The notes under the pieces: model-generated
Seen by the model: the letters and a program-made list of their open reading frames with translations, nothing else
Database searches by the model: none
Told to the model about the DNA's origin: nothing
In this document: positions 48,075-59,247 of the stretch, in pieces
How the letters are laid out: the number at the start of each line of letters is the position of its first letter
Numbering within the stretch: position 1 is the first letter of the stretch
Program-made: the position numbers and the translations under genes
Assembly: GCA_946122785.1 (NCBI GenBank)
Contig: CAMGYJ010000011.1
Coordinates: 10,664,001-10,728,000 of the forward strand
Direction: 5' to 3'
From: Linum tenue
Taxonomy: Eukaryota; Streptophyta; Magnoliopsida; Malpighiales; Linaceae
DNA: 64,000 nt

Positions 48075-51000
48075 TTTTTTCCTCAAAATAATGACAAGGT
48101 AAAATAGTTATAACCTCTACCCAGAATCCCCCAAGCAACAACTAGTGAAGTCACCCTACAATGTCAAAGGAAGCTATCTCTACAAAGGACAGCTGGCAGC
48201 CCAGTTGACAACCCGTGGGACCGACCTAAATTCAATACAAGAAGTACAAGAACTCAATAGATGAAAACAGTCACAAAGTAAGGGGCCGCCCACCGAGTCT
48301 TCACAACAACTACCGTCAAGTTGTTGAATGACCACTTCAGAATCAACTTCAATAATGACTCGAGGAAGGTTTCGGGATAGCTCTAGTGAAATGGCGTCCC
48401 TGGAAGCAAGCAACTCTGCAAGGTAAGGATTCGACACTCCTGGATGTTGTAATCCCCAAGGCCAAAGAGACTTGTCTGTCCCTCGAATGACAAGGCCGGA
48501 CGAGCAACCCGAATCTCGAACAACATCGTCGAAGTTGATCTTGATGAAGCCTTCAGGAGAGCAAACCCAGGTGGCGAGACGGGAGGGTGCTAGGCGAGGC
48601 GATGGAATCTGGGATTGGAGGGAGGCTCATGAATATTCACGAACTTGGAAAAAGAATTGACGAGCAAGAGAACTGGCTTGTGGTTGAGTGAATTCAAAGA
48701 CCACTTTATTTCTAGACTTCCAAATTCTCCAAAGAAGACAAACGCAGTGGAGAAAGTGGATTTTGAAGCTTTCTGACGTCATAACATGTCGCCACCAAAT
48801 ACCAATTTTTTTGGTTGGGGCAGAAAAAAACAAACCACTTAATTCCACCATAGTCGTGCGATGAACAACATGTGGACAATGGAAAAGAGGTGTTCTATAC
48901 TCTCTTGACTATCCCAACAAACTGGGCAGCGTACAGGAAAATTAATTCCACGAGAACTAAGGGCCACCATTGTTGGTAGGGGTGAACAAAGTAACATGCG
49001 ACCCGTCCCACCCGCCCGGACCAAGATGGACGGTTTTCTGATCTAGTAAAAGCAAATTATAAAATACATGGGCGGTGCGGGTTGAAAGAGTTTTGGTAAG
49101 TCATTACCCGACCCAACCCATTAATAAATCTCACCAAGTTTTTTGGAGTTCGTTTTGTTCAAGCACACAAACACATGAGAGATGAGAGAGACAGGAAAAG
49201 GGAATTTTGGGTATGCCCATACGAGAGACCATAGTCCATTATGAGTTCATATGTACATTTCTCCCCAGAACACAGCTGGACATTACGTGGCCCTAGAACC
49301 AACCAACATTATCAAGCGTAATATATAATAGAGAAAGATTGTGTGAAGGCTTGATTGGGTTGGATTTTGGTCGGGTTTATAGTTTAATCCGAACCGACCC
49401 AAACCGTCGGGTTTCTGATTTTATTGGGTGGGTTTGGTTTCATAATGTGTAAACCGTGGTGTATGGGTTGGGTGACTAAAGTGGTCGAAACCCAACCCAA
49501 CCGACTCATGTACACCCCTAATTGTTGGTAGAACTACTTTCAAACATTGTCATAGAAAGAACTTTAGTTTAGGTGGGATATCAAGCGCCCAAGCTCTGTT
49601 CCAAGTAGGTAGGCCTATTAAATGAGCCACTGACTCCGGCTAGCTATCAAGATATTTTCCAAAGCAAGATGGTAGCCTGTTTTTACCGAATAAGACCCAT
49701 TTTTCGTGAAATGCAAAATTTGTTTATCTTGTTGTGGTAGTATGGGAACTGCCATCTTACAAATGAGTTCTACTAATTACTCCGTGAAGCAATATCTTAG
49801 TCTAGGGACATGCCCTACCCCTTGTCCTTCTCTAATAAAAAAAGACACTCTCGGACTATTATTGACTTTTTAGAGTCTCAGTTCGCAAGGGGAGGGCTTA
49901 TCAGATAATAACCAATTATCTTTGAAAAAATCTATATCTTTTCCATCCCCTACCTGTCAAAGCATTCCTTGTAGGAGGAGGTCTAGTCCAAATAAAATGC
50001 TTCTCCACCCCCAAGAAGGGTTAGAGCCTATGGAAGCTTTCAAGATTATACTTTGACTGAAGTACCTTCCTTTATACAAATGACTAAGAAGTGAGTCAGG
50101 ATCTGACCAAATGCGACAGGAAATCTTAGCTAATAGAGCTTGATTAAATGCCCTAAAATCCATGAAACCTAGCCCTCCGTGAAATTTACTTTGAGATAAA
50201 TCTTTCCAAGAAACCCAGTGAATTGGATGGTCAAAATTATGAGAGGATCACCACCAAAACCTTGCCAAATGCCAATTTAAACGTCGACAAGTGTCAACCG
50301 GGAACTTAAAGCAAGAAATACCGTGGACTGGTATATTAGTAGTCAAAGTCCTTATTAGATTATCATTGTCAGCCTTTGAGAGGGTATGTTGTTTCCAGCC
50401 TTGCAACTTTTTGCACAGCTTTTCCTCAATAAAGAGAAAATTATCCTTTTTAGTTCTTGGTATTAGGGAGGGTAAACCTAATAAGAGTCTTGCTCGTCTA
50501 TAGGCCCAACACCAAGTTAAGCTCCCATGGAATTTGCATCCTCACTCTTAGTATTTCTACTCAATAAAATAGCAGATTTGGAAAAGTTGACTCGCTGGCC
50601 ACTTAATCCTTCATATACCCGAAGAAGAGATAAGAGGGTCGTACAAGAAGCCTATGATGCTTCTAGAAAAAGGTAGGAATCGTCAGCAAAGAAAAGATGG
50701 GAGATCATAGGACAGCTCTGACGAATCCGGACACCTTCCAAGAATCCCTGGTTACTGCTTGAATTATCATCACTGAAATCCCTCCGTACAAATTGCAAAG
50801 AGCAGAGACGAGAGGGGATCCTCTTAGCGTAGTCCTCGAGTTGGTTTGGAGTATTTCGAAGGAGAGCCATTAACAAGTATGGAATCGGAAATGGCAGTGA
50901 CACATTCTGTGATCCATGCCATAAATTTGTTATTGAATAGGCTTTCTCCATGTCAAACTTTAAGGTCATCCATGATTTCCTTCCTGAGTACATAGTTTTG

Positions 51001-51238
51001 ATATGATGAATGATCTCATGACTGATCATGATATTATCTGTGATCTGACGCATTTTGAGCTTGAGATATGACTGAGGGAAGTACTTTACTAAGCCTGTTG
51101 GCTAGTATCTTTGAGATGATTTTATATACTACCAGGCAAATGCTAATAGGTAGTAGATTCTTCATGGTACAGACCTCTGATACTTTCGGCAGTAGGGAGA
51201 TCCAAGTCCGATTAAAACTCTACAACGGATATTTAGAG
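48075..51238 (-). mobile_element. L1-type LINE ORF2 pseudogene, split twice
   Basis: Minus strand. A reverse transcriptase begins near 51220 (NRTWISLLPK, YKIISKILANRLSKVLP, TLKFDMEKAY, SHLFFADDSYLF), a maturation region follows (MDFRAFNQALLAKISCRIW near 50150), then zf-RVT (RCPVCWDSQESIEHLF near 48920) and RNase H (ELLASRDAISLELSR near 48400). Many stops and frameshifts. The catalytic FADD is still visible. A short T-run at 48075-48081 may mark the 3' tail. The 5' part is cut off by the Gypsy LTR and would lie beyond the window. Confidence 0.85.
48977..49520. mobile_element. 544-bp hAT MITE inside the LINE
   Basis: The ends are TAGGGGTGAACAAAG and GTACACCCCTA. The perfect 8-bp duplication is ATTGTTGG (48969-48976 and 49521-49528). 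Subterminal AACCCAACCC and ACCCGTCCC motifs. No ORF. Confidence 0.92.
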
Positions 51239-51769
51239 TGAAAAAAGGTTAGAACTGCCTAGGTAACGTTGTTTGTGCTTGGATCGTACCAAGCGAGTTT
51301 GTGAGTCCCAACGGCCTCGAGCGGCTTCGATGGACGAAGGCGGTCTCCGAATCCCTGCAAGAAAGGTCCACAGGGGGATCATGGGACCTCCTTCGATGCC
51401 TAAGTTAGAGAGAGGATTGAGAAAATAATAGATAAGAGAGAGAATGGAGTAGTTGGAAGTTACCATAAATGTGATCTCTTGATGAGTATTTATACTAATC
51501 TCGGCTCAGCCGTGTGCATTTAATGCCTTGTCGGGCGGTCTAGGGCGCCTCTGGCTTTGCTAAAATCTCCTGTTGGATTCCGTACCATGAAGCCAGAGTG
51601 TCGAGCAGTCTTTGGGCGCCGTCTTTCCCGGATGTCGGGCGGTCTTGTTGCGCGGACCATAAAGACCGCCTTCGCCCATTATCCCCGATTTGGGCCCTAT
51701 TCGTTCTTTACATGGGCCTTCGATGCTCATTGGGCTCACGGGCTGCATGTCTTCCTTCTTCGCCCAACA
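51239..51769 (-). repeat. 3' LTR of the Gypsy element
   Basis: 531 bp. On the minus strand it starts TGTTGGGCGAAG and ends in CTTTTTTCA. It sits in the LINE reverse transcriptase. The minus-strand TATAAATA at 51487-51494 is a plausible promoter. Confidence 0.82.
51487..51494 (-). promoter_or_regulatory. LTR TATA box
   Basis: TATAAATA on the minus strand, central in the LTR. Confidence 0.55.
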
Positions 51770-51780
51770 TTTTCCCCTTA
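51770..51780 (-). other. Polypurine tract
   Basis: TAAGGGGAAAA on the minus strand, abutting the LTR start TGTTGGG. Confidence 0.85.
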
Positions 51781-52393
51781 GGCGTGGGAAGCTTTAGGTT
51801 TTCGCGTCTAATTGATCCGATTTGCGATCATTGAGCGGGTGCGGACCATGATGCCCATGAAGCCCTGCCAAAGCTTCCTTTGACTGCGTTTCACATGATT
51901 GCCCGTATGCCCCTAGTCGTGAAGACTTAAAGCGACGGGCGCCTAAGGGGTGATCCGGGGCGGTTTTCTTTTCCGTCATTTGCCGCCACGTGTCGTTTCT
52001 CGGGTGCGGAGCCCTGACACCGGGAGGCAAAACGTCACCTCTGAGCCTCGGGGCTGGAGACGCGTCCCTTCGGGATTTTGAACTTCCCCTTTTTCGCTTT
52101 AAATGTATGGGGAGGAGATTTTTTTCCGACAAAACTCTTCCTGGTTTTAGAAAGCGTTCGTCTTCTTCCTCCTTCTTTTTCTCTGTGACTGTTCAGAGCT
52201 TGCCGCCGCCGACCTCTATAAATTCCGATCGACGAGCCAGGTATGGTTTTCAACCTCTTCTTTGCTTGGCAGCGCTGGTTTCTTTCTCACTCCGGGTCAC
52301 TTCTTTACTGAATTCCGCTTCTGTGAACGGCTTCCTTTCTCGTTTTCCTGAATCGCACCGTCCTCGGCGGCGTTGATTTCACTCTCTTCTCAG
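51781..52393 (+). promoter_or_regulatory. Likely promoter and leader of the antisense gene
   Basis: Precedes the first ATG of the plus-strand gene. It contains a TATAAAT (52217-52223) and a leader intron with donor CCAGGTATGG (near 52240) and acceptor TTCTCAG (before 52394). Which TATA is used is unclear. Confidence 0.4.
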
Positions 52394-54741
52394 ATGTCAG
52401 GCGGAGCTCCATCCTCGTCGTCCGGCGTTGATGCATGCGGCACCGCCGCACTCGGGAGTTCTCCCGCCGCTGACTCTTTTCCTGTGATTGTTCTCGAGAG
52501 GGAGCCTTCGAGTTCCGTTGTGCCTTTGGCAGTCCCAACAATGGGGAAGAAACCTATGAGCGCTGCCGTGACTGCTTTCACTTCCCAAGGTATGAACCGC
52601 TTTTCACCCATTCAACACCCATCTGAGTGTGTGTGAGATTTGTCTGGGCTAGAATTATACGTTGGAAATGGTTCTGAATTAGATGATTGTTTAGTCGGGG
52701 ATTGTATCGACTTGGATAACTGTTGTGCTAACACGCGACCCGTACCAGTTAGAGTTATGGCTACGTCTTCAGCTGTGGGGGATAATCTGGGTGAATTTGA
52801 GCGGGTAGGTTTAGATAGTATTTCGTTGGAAGAGGATGTCGAGGTAAGTAGTGATCTGGTGCGTTCGGAGGCATCTCCTAGTACCTCTTCTTCCTTGGAG
52901 GTTTCGGAATCGGGGGAGCCTAGACCGCTTCCGGTGGCTATCCAAGATTCAGTATACACCGTTTTGCGTCATGCGGGTATGTGGGAAGGAGAGCCAATTC
53001 CCTTTCGAGCAGGGACCGCAGAACTCGGGGGCGGCCTTTAGACCAGAGTAGGTGCTGCACCGTCTGAAGTCGCTGCGTATGCCCCCTGAGTGGCAGTACG
53101 CGGCTCCCTCTGAGATTAGCCGCTCCGGGTCTTGCCCTAGCGGTTTGATTCCGATTCTGGTGGAGCACGTCAAGCTTGGCTTGCGATTCCCTCTTGACCC
53201 CATCTTGACAAAGATTTTTCATTGGCTCAACTTCACTCTAGGGCGGCTTTAACCGACGATTGTTTTCCACTCGGTGATGTATCGTCTGGCGTGTGACCGC
53301 ATCAAGGAAGACCCGTCTTTCGATGCTTTCAGGATGATCTATAACATCAGGGACTCGACCAACTGTTGGTCGATCGAAAGGCGGGAGAATTCAGTGAGAT
53401 TTGTTACTAGTGCGCCCAAGTTGGACTCGCCCTGGTACAAGGAGTACTTCTTCGCAAAACTGTCTTGGAAATGGTACGCGGGTGACTTTGAGCCGCCCAC
53501 GGGTTATGTGGTCGGGTCGAAGGATGACTGGTGTGAGTCTAGCCAGTTTCCTCACTCCGTGACGGACCATGTGGACCGCATCGTGGAGGCGGTTCAGTTG
53601 CGCGTCCAGCATAGCGGCTCCGACAGCGCCTATCTGCTTGTTCGTGGTTTTTACGATTAGTAGTGCACTTTCTTGACTTCGGTGCTTATCTTTCTCATGT
53701 ATTTTACTTATGATTTCTTTCTCCAGGTCTGAGGGAGCTGGCAGATGCGAACAGGTCGCGAAGGAAGAAGACGGTCAAGACCGCTCGAGGAGGTGGTACA
53801 TCCTCATCGTCAGCAGCTACCCCAGCTGATCAGCCGGCGGCCTCCCCCGTTCAAGTGAGCGTCGATCCACCTAGTGCGGTTGGTGGTGGGTCAATCGCTG
53901 TACCGCGGGGAGCGGGAAAGAGGCTACTGTCGCAGGAGACCGCTGAAGCTGCCCCGAAGCGTGCCAAAGTTCGTGCCTCCCCTTCGAAGGCGGATGACAG
54001 GCGTGGGAAGGGCGCGAAGCGGTCGGATAGGCAGAGCCTTGTGGATATCCCTTCGTTGGCCGCCACTATAGGTGTGAAAACATGACCCGACCCGAGTAAC
54101 CCGCCCAACCAACCCGATCCGTGACCCACCCGCAACCCGATTAGACTAAAAGTCAAAGACCCGCAACCCGCCCGACCTGTAACCCGCTTGACCCGCAACC
54201 CACTTAACCCGCAACCCGCTTGACCCGAACCCGATTGACCCGCAACCCGCTTGACCCGCAACCCGCTAGACCCGTAACCCGACTAACCCAAACCCGATTA
54301 ACCTAACCCGAACCCGCCCGATTGGCATGAATAATACTACATAATATATTTTTGTGCATAAATATTATATGCAGATAATATATATATAAAGTTTATGTGA
54401 CTTACCCTATTATTTTTTCATCTTTCCCACCAAGAACAAAGGTTTACTTTGTGTTGACAAATAAAAACTGTCATTTAATTGAATCACATAATAGTCTCAC
54501 TGTCTCGGTAGATAAGTAGAAATCCTAGGAGGGTTGTCAACATTTTTTACATTTGGTTGATGTATATAAATAATATATATAGATAACACATACATATGAA
54601 AAACATGATTGACTTAATTAAGCCAATCATATATATAAGTACCTAATAAGTTCGAATTGTAACAAAAGAATTGCGTGGACTAGTTGGCTTCTGTGATGGT
54701 CTTTCCAATTCAATGTACATGGTACAAAGCCTAGCAGAGGC

Positions 54742-54890
54742 ATATTTTTTTAACATGTTTTTGTTAACTGAATTTTAAAATAAAAAGTTAGATTGTAATT
54801 AATGGTTCACAACTTATTTTTTTAACATGTTTTTGTTAACTGAATTTTAAAATAAAAAGTTAGATTGTAATTAATGGTTCACATAATGTA
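54742..54890. repeat. Near-perfect 72-bp tandem duplication
   Basis: Two copies, TAACATGTTTTTGTTAACTG starting at 54751 and 54823, are essentially identical, so the duplication is recent. Confidence 0.85.
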
Positions 54891-55119
54891 TAGCATAGTT
54901 AGTAAAATACGGTACGGGAAAGTTATGTATAAAATACTTACGGGTATTATACTTTTCTTTTAGTTAATGTTACGTTTAATAGTACGTTAATAGTTATAAA
55001 TATATAAAACTAATTACTTTTATAAATAAATCAATATGTAAAAAATAGTAAAGTTAATAATTCATTTCATTAAATACGGACATTAAACGTGTTATTAAAC
55101 GGAGTATTTACTAACTATA

Positions 55120-55500
55120 ATGTATAAGGTATATGGTAGTGGACTCGTGGTTTAGAGTTTGGAAGATTAGGATTTAGGACGTATGTTCTTCTCAATAACT
55201 GAATACAAAATTGACTTAACTAACATTCTTCACATATCATACGTTATAATTTATACTTTATACCAACAATTTCATAACACATAACTATAGTTCATGGTTT
55301 AAGGTTAGTGTATAGGGTATACGGTAGTGGACTCGTGGTTTAGAGTTTGGAGTCATAAGCCGTATGTTCTTCTCAACAATCGAATATAAAATTGACTCAA
55401 CTTACATTCTTCACATAACATACGTTATAGCTTATACTAACAATTTCATAACATATAACTATAGTATAGGGTATAGGGTTAGGGTTTAGGGTTTATTCAT
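55120..55500. repeat. 188-bp tandem repeat and TTTAGGG-like words
   Basis: GGACTCGTGGTTTAGAGTTT occurs at 55141 and 55329. GTTAGGGTTTAGGG appears near 55478. Related TATACCCTAACC sequence lies in the other TAGGTGTCAA element (18640-19110). Confidence 0.65.
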
Positions 55501-57093
55501 GGTTATGCTTTATGTTGGATATTTTGTGTTATTCATGGTTTATTCATAACACATTTTGAAGTAGTTTATGCAACTCAAATCAATTATATGTTGTATTTGC
55601 TCTATTATTCATAACACATAATCACAATTAATTTTTGGTTGCTAAATCTATTGCTTAAATATTTTATTTCTAGGTCATATCTATTGCTTAAATATAATAA
55701 CAATTTAGCAATTTCTGTAACAACAATTTATTAAAATTCTTGGAGGGAGAATTCACTTTGTTTCGAATTCAATTTGGCTCCAGAGGGCTCCATAATTTAA
55801 ACTTCTTTTTGTAGAATTGGCTCCAACATTTGCCTCCAATAATTTTTGCCGCCCCTTTTCCGTTCTCAAAATTTTGGGCCTGCCGCAAGTGCAAAATCTA
55901 CCCTCTTCACCCTAAATTAACCTAAACCCTAACATCTAGCCCCCCGTCTTTGCTCCCATCCGTCGAAATCCAACCTCATTTTCCCAAAACAACGAAACCC
56001 ACCTCCAGAAGGCGAACTCCTCTCCGTTCGAGCCCCTGGCCCCGCCAAGAAACCCACCGCCTTGCTCATCTCTGCTTCCGGCGAGAAGAACCTAACCCTT
56101 TCCCATCCTTTCTCCCCAACATCTGCCGCCCTGCTGGTCTCTGCTTCCGACAAAAGGCCGCCACCACTCTCTGCTTCGAATCTTTGTCTGTCAGCCGTCG
56201 AGATCGAGACAAGACCCTCCGCCCTCTGCTTTAAACCTCTGCGTGCCCAGCCATTGAGCCTGAGGAAACTCTGAAGACAGCCTCTACCCAGTTGAATAGG
56301 TATAATGTATTCAGTTTTCTAATTGGATTTAAGGTGTTTTTAGGGTTTGAAATCGAACAAATTAGGGGTTTTCAGTTTTGACGGAATTAGATATTCCTTC
56401 TTCTAATTGAACTTGGTTAGATAATCCTCTATTGATGCTAGTCCTTTTCTTTTGATTTTTTTTATCTGGTACATTTACACAGAGGTATACCTGCTCCTAG
56501 ATGCAGCGTATTTGACTGGAGCTGTACAAGAACCCAGAAAGTGCTATTACCTTTTTTGTTTTACCTTTCCTCTGCAATAGCTACAATACCACTAATTTCC
56601 TCTACAATTTGCTTCTTTTCCAATCCAACAATCAATAAAATTAGTAATCGTTTTCTTTTTTTGACTATTAGCTAATTTAATTAGCTAGCCAAGATGATTC
56701 ACTACTAAATCATGTTGGTTGTCTTCATCACCATACATTGTTGCTGCACGTTTATATGCATTCAACAGAAATAATCAAGAAACTAGAATATTCAACGATG
56801 CCAACATACATTGACGTCTTTAAACCGCATTGATAGAGCATCCGGACTGCTAGTGCTTACCCGACCTGTTTGGCCTGTTTTGGGGCCGGGTAGGACGATC
56901 ATGGGTACTTTTATCGACCCGACCTGAGTGCCAATACAATTGTCAAGAGTGCCAACTGTAGGCAAACCCTCTAAAATTAAAAACCTGCATCCAGACCACC
57001 CCTAGATGAAATTTCAGCAGTCATGTTATTGTGTTTGTTGTTTCTTGTTTGATTGATTATGTAATTCTTTTCTTTTTCTTTTTTTCATAAGCA

Positions 57094-57276
57094 ATGGACG
57101 CCAGGGCTAGAAGAAGCAAAATTTGGGAGAATTTCACTCAAGTTGAATCAGAGGGGGAGGTCAAGCTTCAATGCAACCATTGCATGAAGGTTTTTGGATG
57201 CTATCCTAATAAGAATGAGACAGTTTCACTGTGGAGGCATCTTAAGATGTGCAGTAAGAGAAATCTTCAAGATTAA
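57094..57276 (+). pseudogene. hAT transposase N-terminal exon (BED zinc finger)
   Basis: 60 codons from ATG. Trp11 and Phe14 are followed by Cys27-x2-Cys30 and His49-x3-Cys53, the BED pattern (CNHC ... WRHLKMC). It ends at a stop shortly after. The catalytic and dimerisation regions are absent from the element. In an intact relative this exon would bind transposon ends; here it is a stub. Confidence 0.75.
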
Positions 57277-58615
57277 TGGAGCCTTATGTACTTTTATGTA
57301 TTTCATTCTATTGTATTTGCTTAAACATCATGTAATGGTCTCAACTATCAAGACTCAAGAGATTGTTTCATTGGTTTATGATCAAGCAAGTTGTCAGCTT
57401 TTTAATTTCTTATGTTGGTTTTGTAACCTTAATGAATCCTTTGCAACATCAAACTTGTTTATGATATATTGAAGCAAAATCTAGTCACTCATTTGTTTGA
57501 TAATGTATCATCATGTTTTTTTCATTGCAATATGGTGATCGATGAGTTTGTTTTAAATTAGTGTAGTAACTAATTATTAAAAAAACTCGATGGTTTGGAC
57601 CGAACAACCCGCAACCCGACCTGTTGTAACCCGCAATCCGATCAACCCGAACCCGATTGATCTGCAACCCGATCAACCCGCAACCCGAACCCGCTTGACC
57701 CGCAACCCGACCCGAACCCGCCCGATTGACACCTATAGCTGCCACTGATACCGAGGCGGCTGAAATTGCTTTTGTAGCATTAGTGATCAACTGGTGATGC
57801 CCAATGAGTACACAACTTCCTCTCAGGGGAGTAACCGCCGACTAGCCAGGACCGCCTCGCAACTCTTCTTCGGGGTTAGTTTTTTGCGATCTCTTCGATC
57901 TTGTTCAGGATATGTTCTTTTACTAACTGATTCTCTATTTGCCTTGCAGGTGTAGATTGGGTTTTCCCAGATCATATTGCTTAATGACCGCCTATCAAAG
58001 ACCGTGGATGACAACACGGTTGAGATAGCGAACCTCAAGAAGAGTTTGGAGGAAGGAAGAGCGGCTTTGATGGAGGAACTGCGTCCTCAGATAGAGAAGA
58101 GTTTCGAGGAGCGGTTGGCCCGGAAGGAAAAGGCCTTGTTGGATGAGAGGGAGGCCTCCAAGGTGATCCGTGAGGAGAGGGACCGCCTCCAAGATTCGCT
58201 GTTGAAGTCCCGCGAGATTGAGAAGACATTGCTGGAGGAGCAGTATGCATTGCGCAAGGAAGTGGATGAGCTGAAGTTGGAGAAGGCGGCTCTGCTTGTG
58301 ACTCATGAGGCGGAGGTGACCGCTGCTCGAGTAGAAGCCGGGCCTGCCTATCTGAAGTCCGCCAAGTTTCTCGCTTAAGATAAGGCGAAGTACAAGGCCA
58401 TGGTTGGCAATGTGGTGGCCACCATACGTCACCTATTTCGCGAGGACTGTCCCGACATGGGCTGGGATGCAGATCGCGTGTGGGATGCGGTTGGGCATTG
58501 GTCTTCCTCGGACGTGAACTCGGAGGCGGATGAATCGGAGGAAGAGAAAGCGGGAGGTGAGGAGGAGTTCGATTCAAAAGGTGATGCAGCTAGCCGGGGA
58601 TCTCCGGCGATTTGA

Positions 58616-59247
58616 TTTCATCCTGGTTACTTTGTCAGACTTTATTTTTGGCGAGTTTTGAGCGCTCGAGACATTTTCCTTTATGAATATTTGTTGTTGT
58701 GTAAACATGTTATTGTGACCGCGTGGTAGCGGGCTTTTGCTTTCCTTGCTGAAAAAATGATTCTTGGAGACCGCGTTGGAGCGGGTTTATGCTATGAGCT
58801 ATATTTTTGTTTACTAAGGGGGGAAAGATTGCAGAACGTCTGCGGACGCCCTCGATTGCTTCTCTGCCTTTGTATTTTGTGATAGAACGTTATCGGTCCT
58901 TTATTGTTGATAGTCTTGCCCACCTATTCCGTGATAGTGCTCCTTATATTATTTTAAGCAATGTGTTGCTTTCTTTTAGTGAGTGGCAAAGGTGCCTGCC
59001 GGGTACGCCCAAGGGTTGCCTGCCAAGAGGATGCCCCTGCCGTAAGGCGGTCTTTTCGTGCTTGCAGGGTGCTGTTTGTGCGACCTATGAATTTTGTTAA
59101 AGACGCGCGGTGGCCAGAAATTTTGGCCGAAAACATGAGTGTATTACTAGGACAAAAGTGGAGGCATAGTAGCGACCAATACACTTCTACAAATGGCTGG
59201 TATGATACCCTGGCCATCAAAATAACTTTGCTTAAACCTACCGTACT
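58616..59247. other. Spacer between the antisense gene and integrase
   Basis: 630 bp between two convergent reading units of the Gypsy element. No domain seen. Confidence 0.5.

Larger units (their letters stand above)
54068..57738 (+). mobile_element. hAT element with BED finger remnant
   Basis: Left end ATAGGTGTGAA, right end TTGACACCTATAG. Flanking 8-mers CCGCCACT (54060-54067) and CTGCCACT (57739-57746) match at 7 of 8. AACCCGAACCCG arrays lie inside each end (54080-54320 and 57598-57733). It also has a GC-rich leader exon (55930-56300) with a donor AATAGGTATAAT, then a BED exon. The rest of the transposase is missing, so it is non-autonomous. Confidence 0.85.
52394..58615 (+). pseudogene. 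Antisense Transposase_28-type gene, interrupted
   Basis: ATG at 52394 starts a Ser/Pro-rich leader. A donor at 52590 and acceptor at 52652 keep phase. The conserved core (MPPEWQYAAPSEI, CPSGLIPILVEHVKLGLRFPL, FHWLNFTL) matches the putative gypsy-type Transposase_28 domain, and an intron ends near 53727 (TTTCTCCAG). A basic KR-rich linker is cut by a hAT (54068-57738). After it come short exons and a long coiled coil (57977-58375, rich in Glu/Lys/Leu). Breaks: a frame change between 52650 and 53040, TAG at 53049-53051, TAA at 53250-53252, and the hAT. The domain has no known biochemical activity; the transposase name is historical. Confidence 0.75.
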
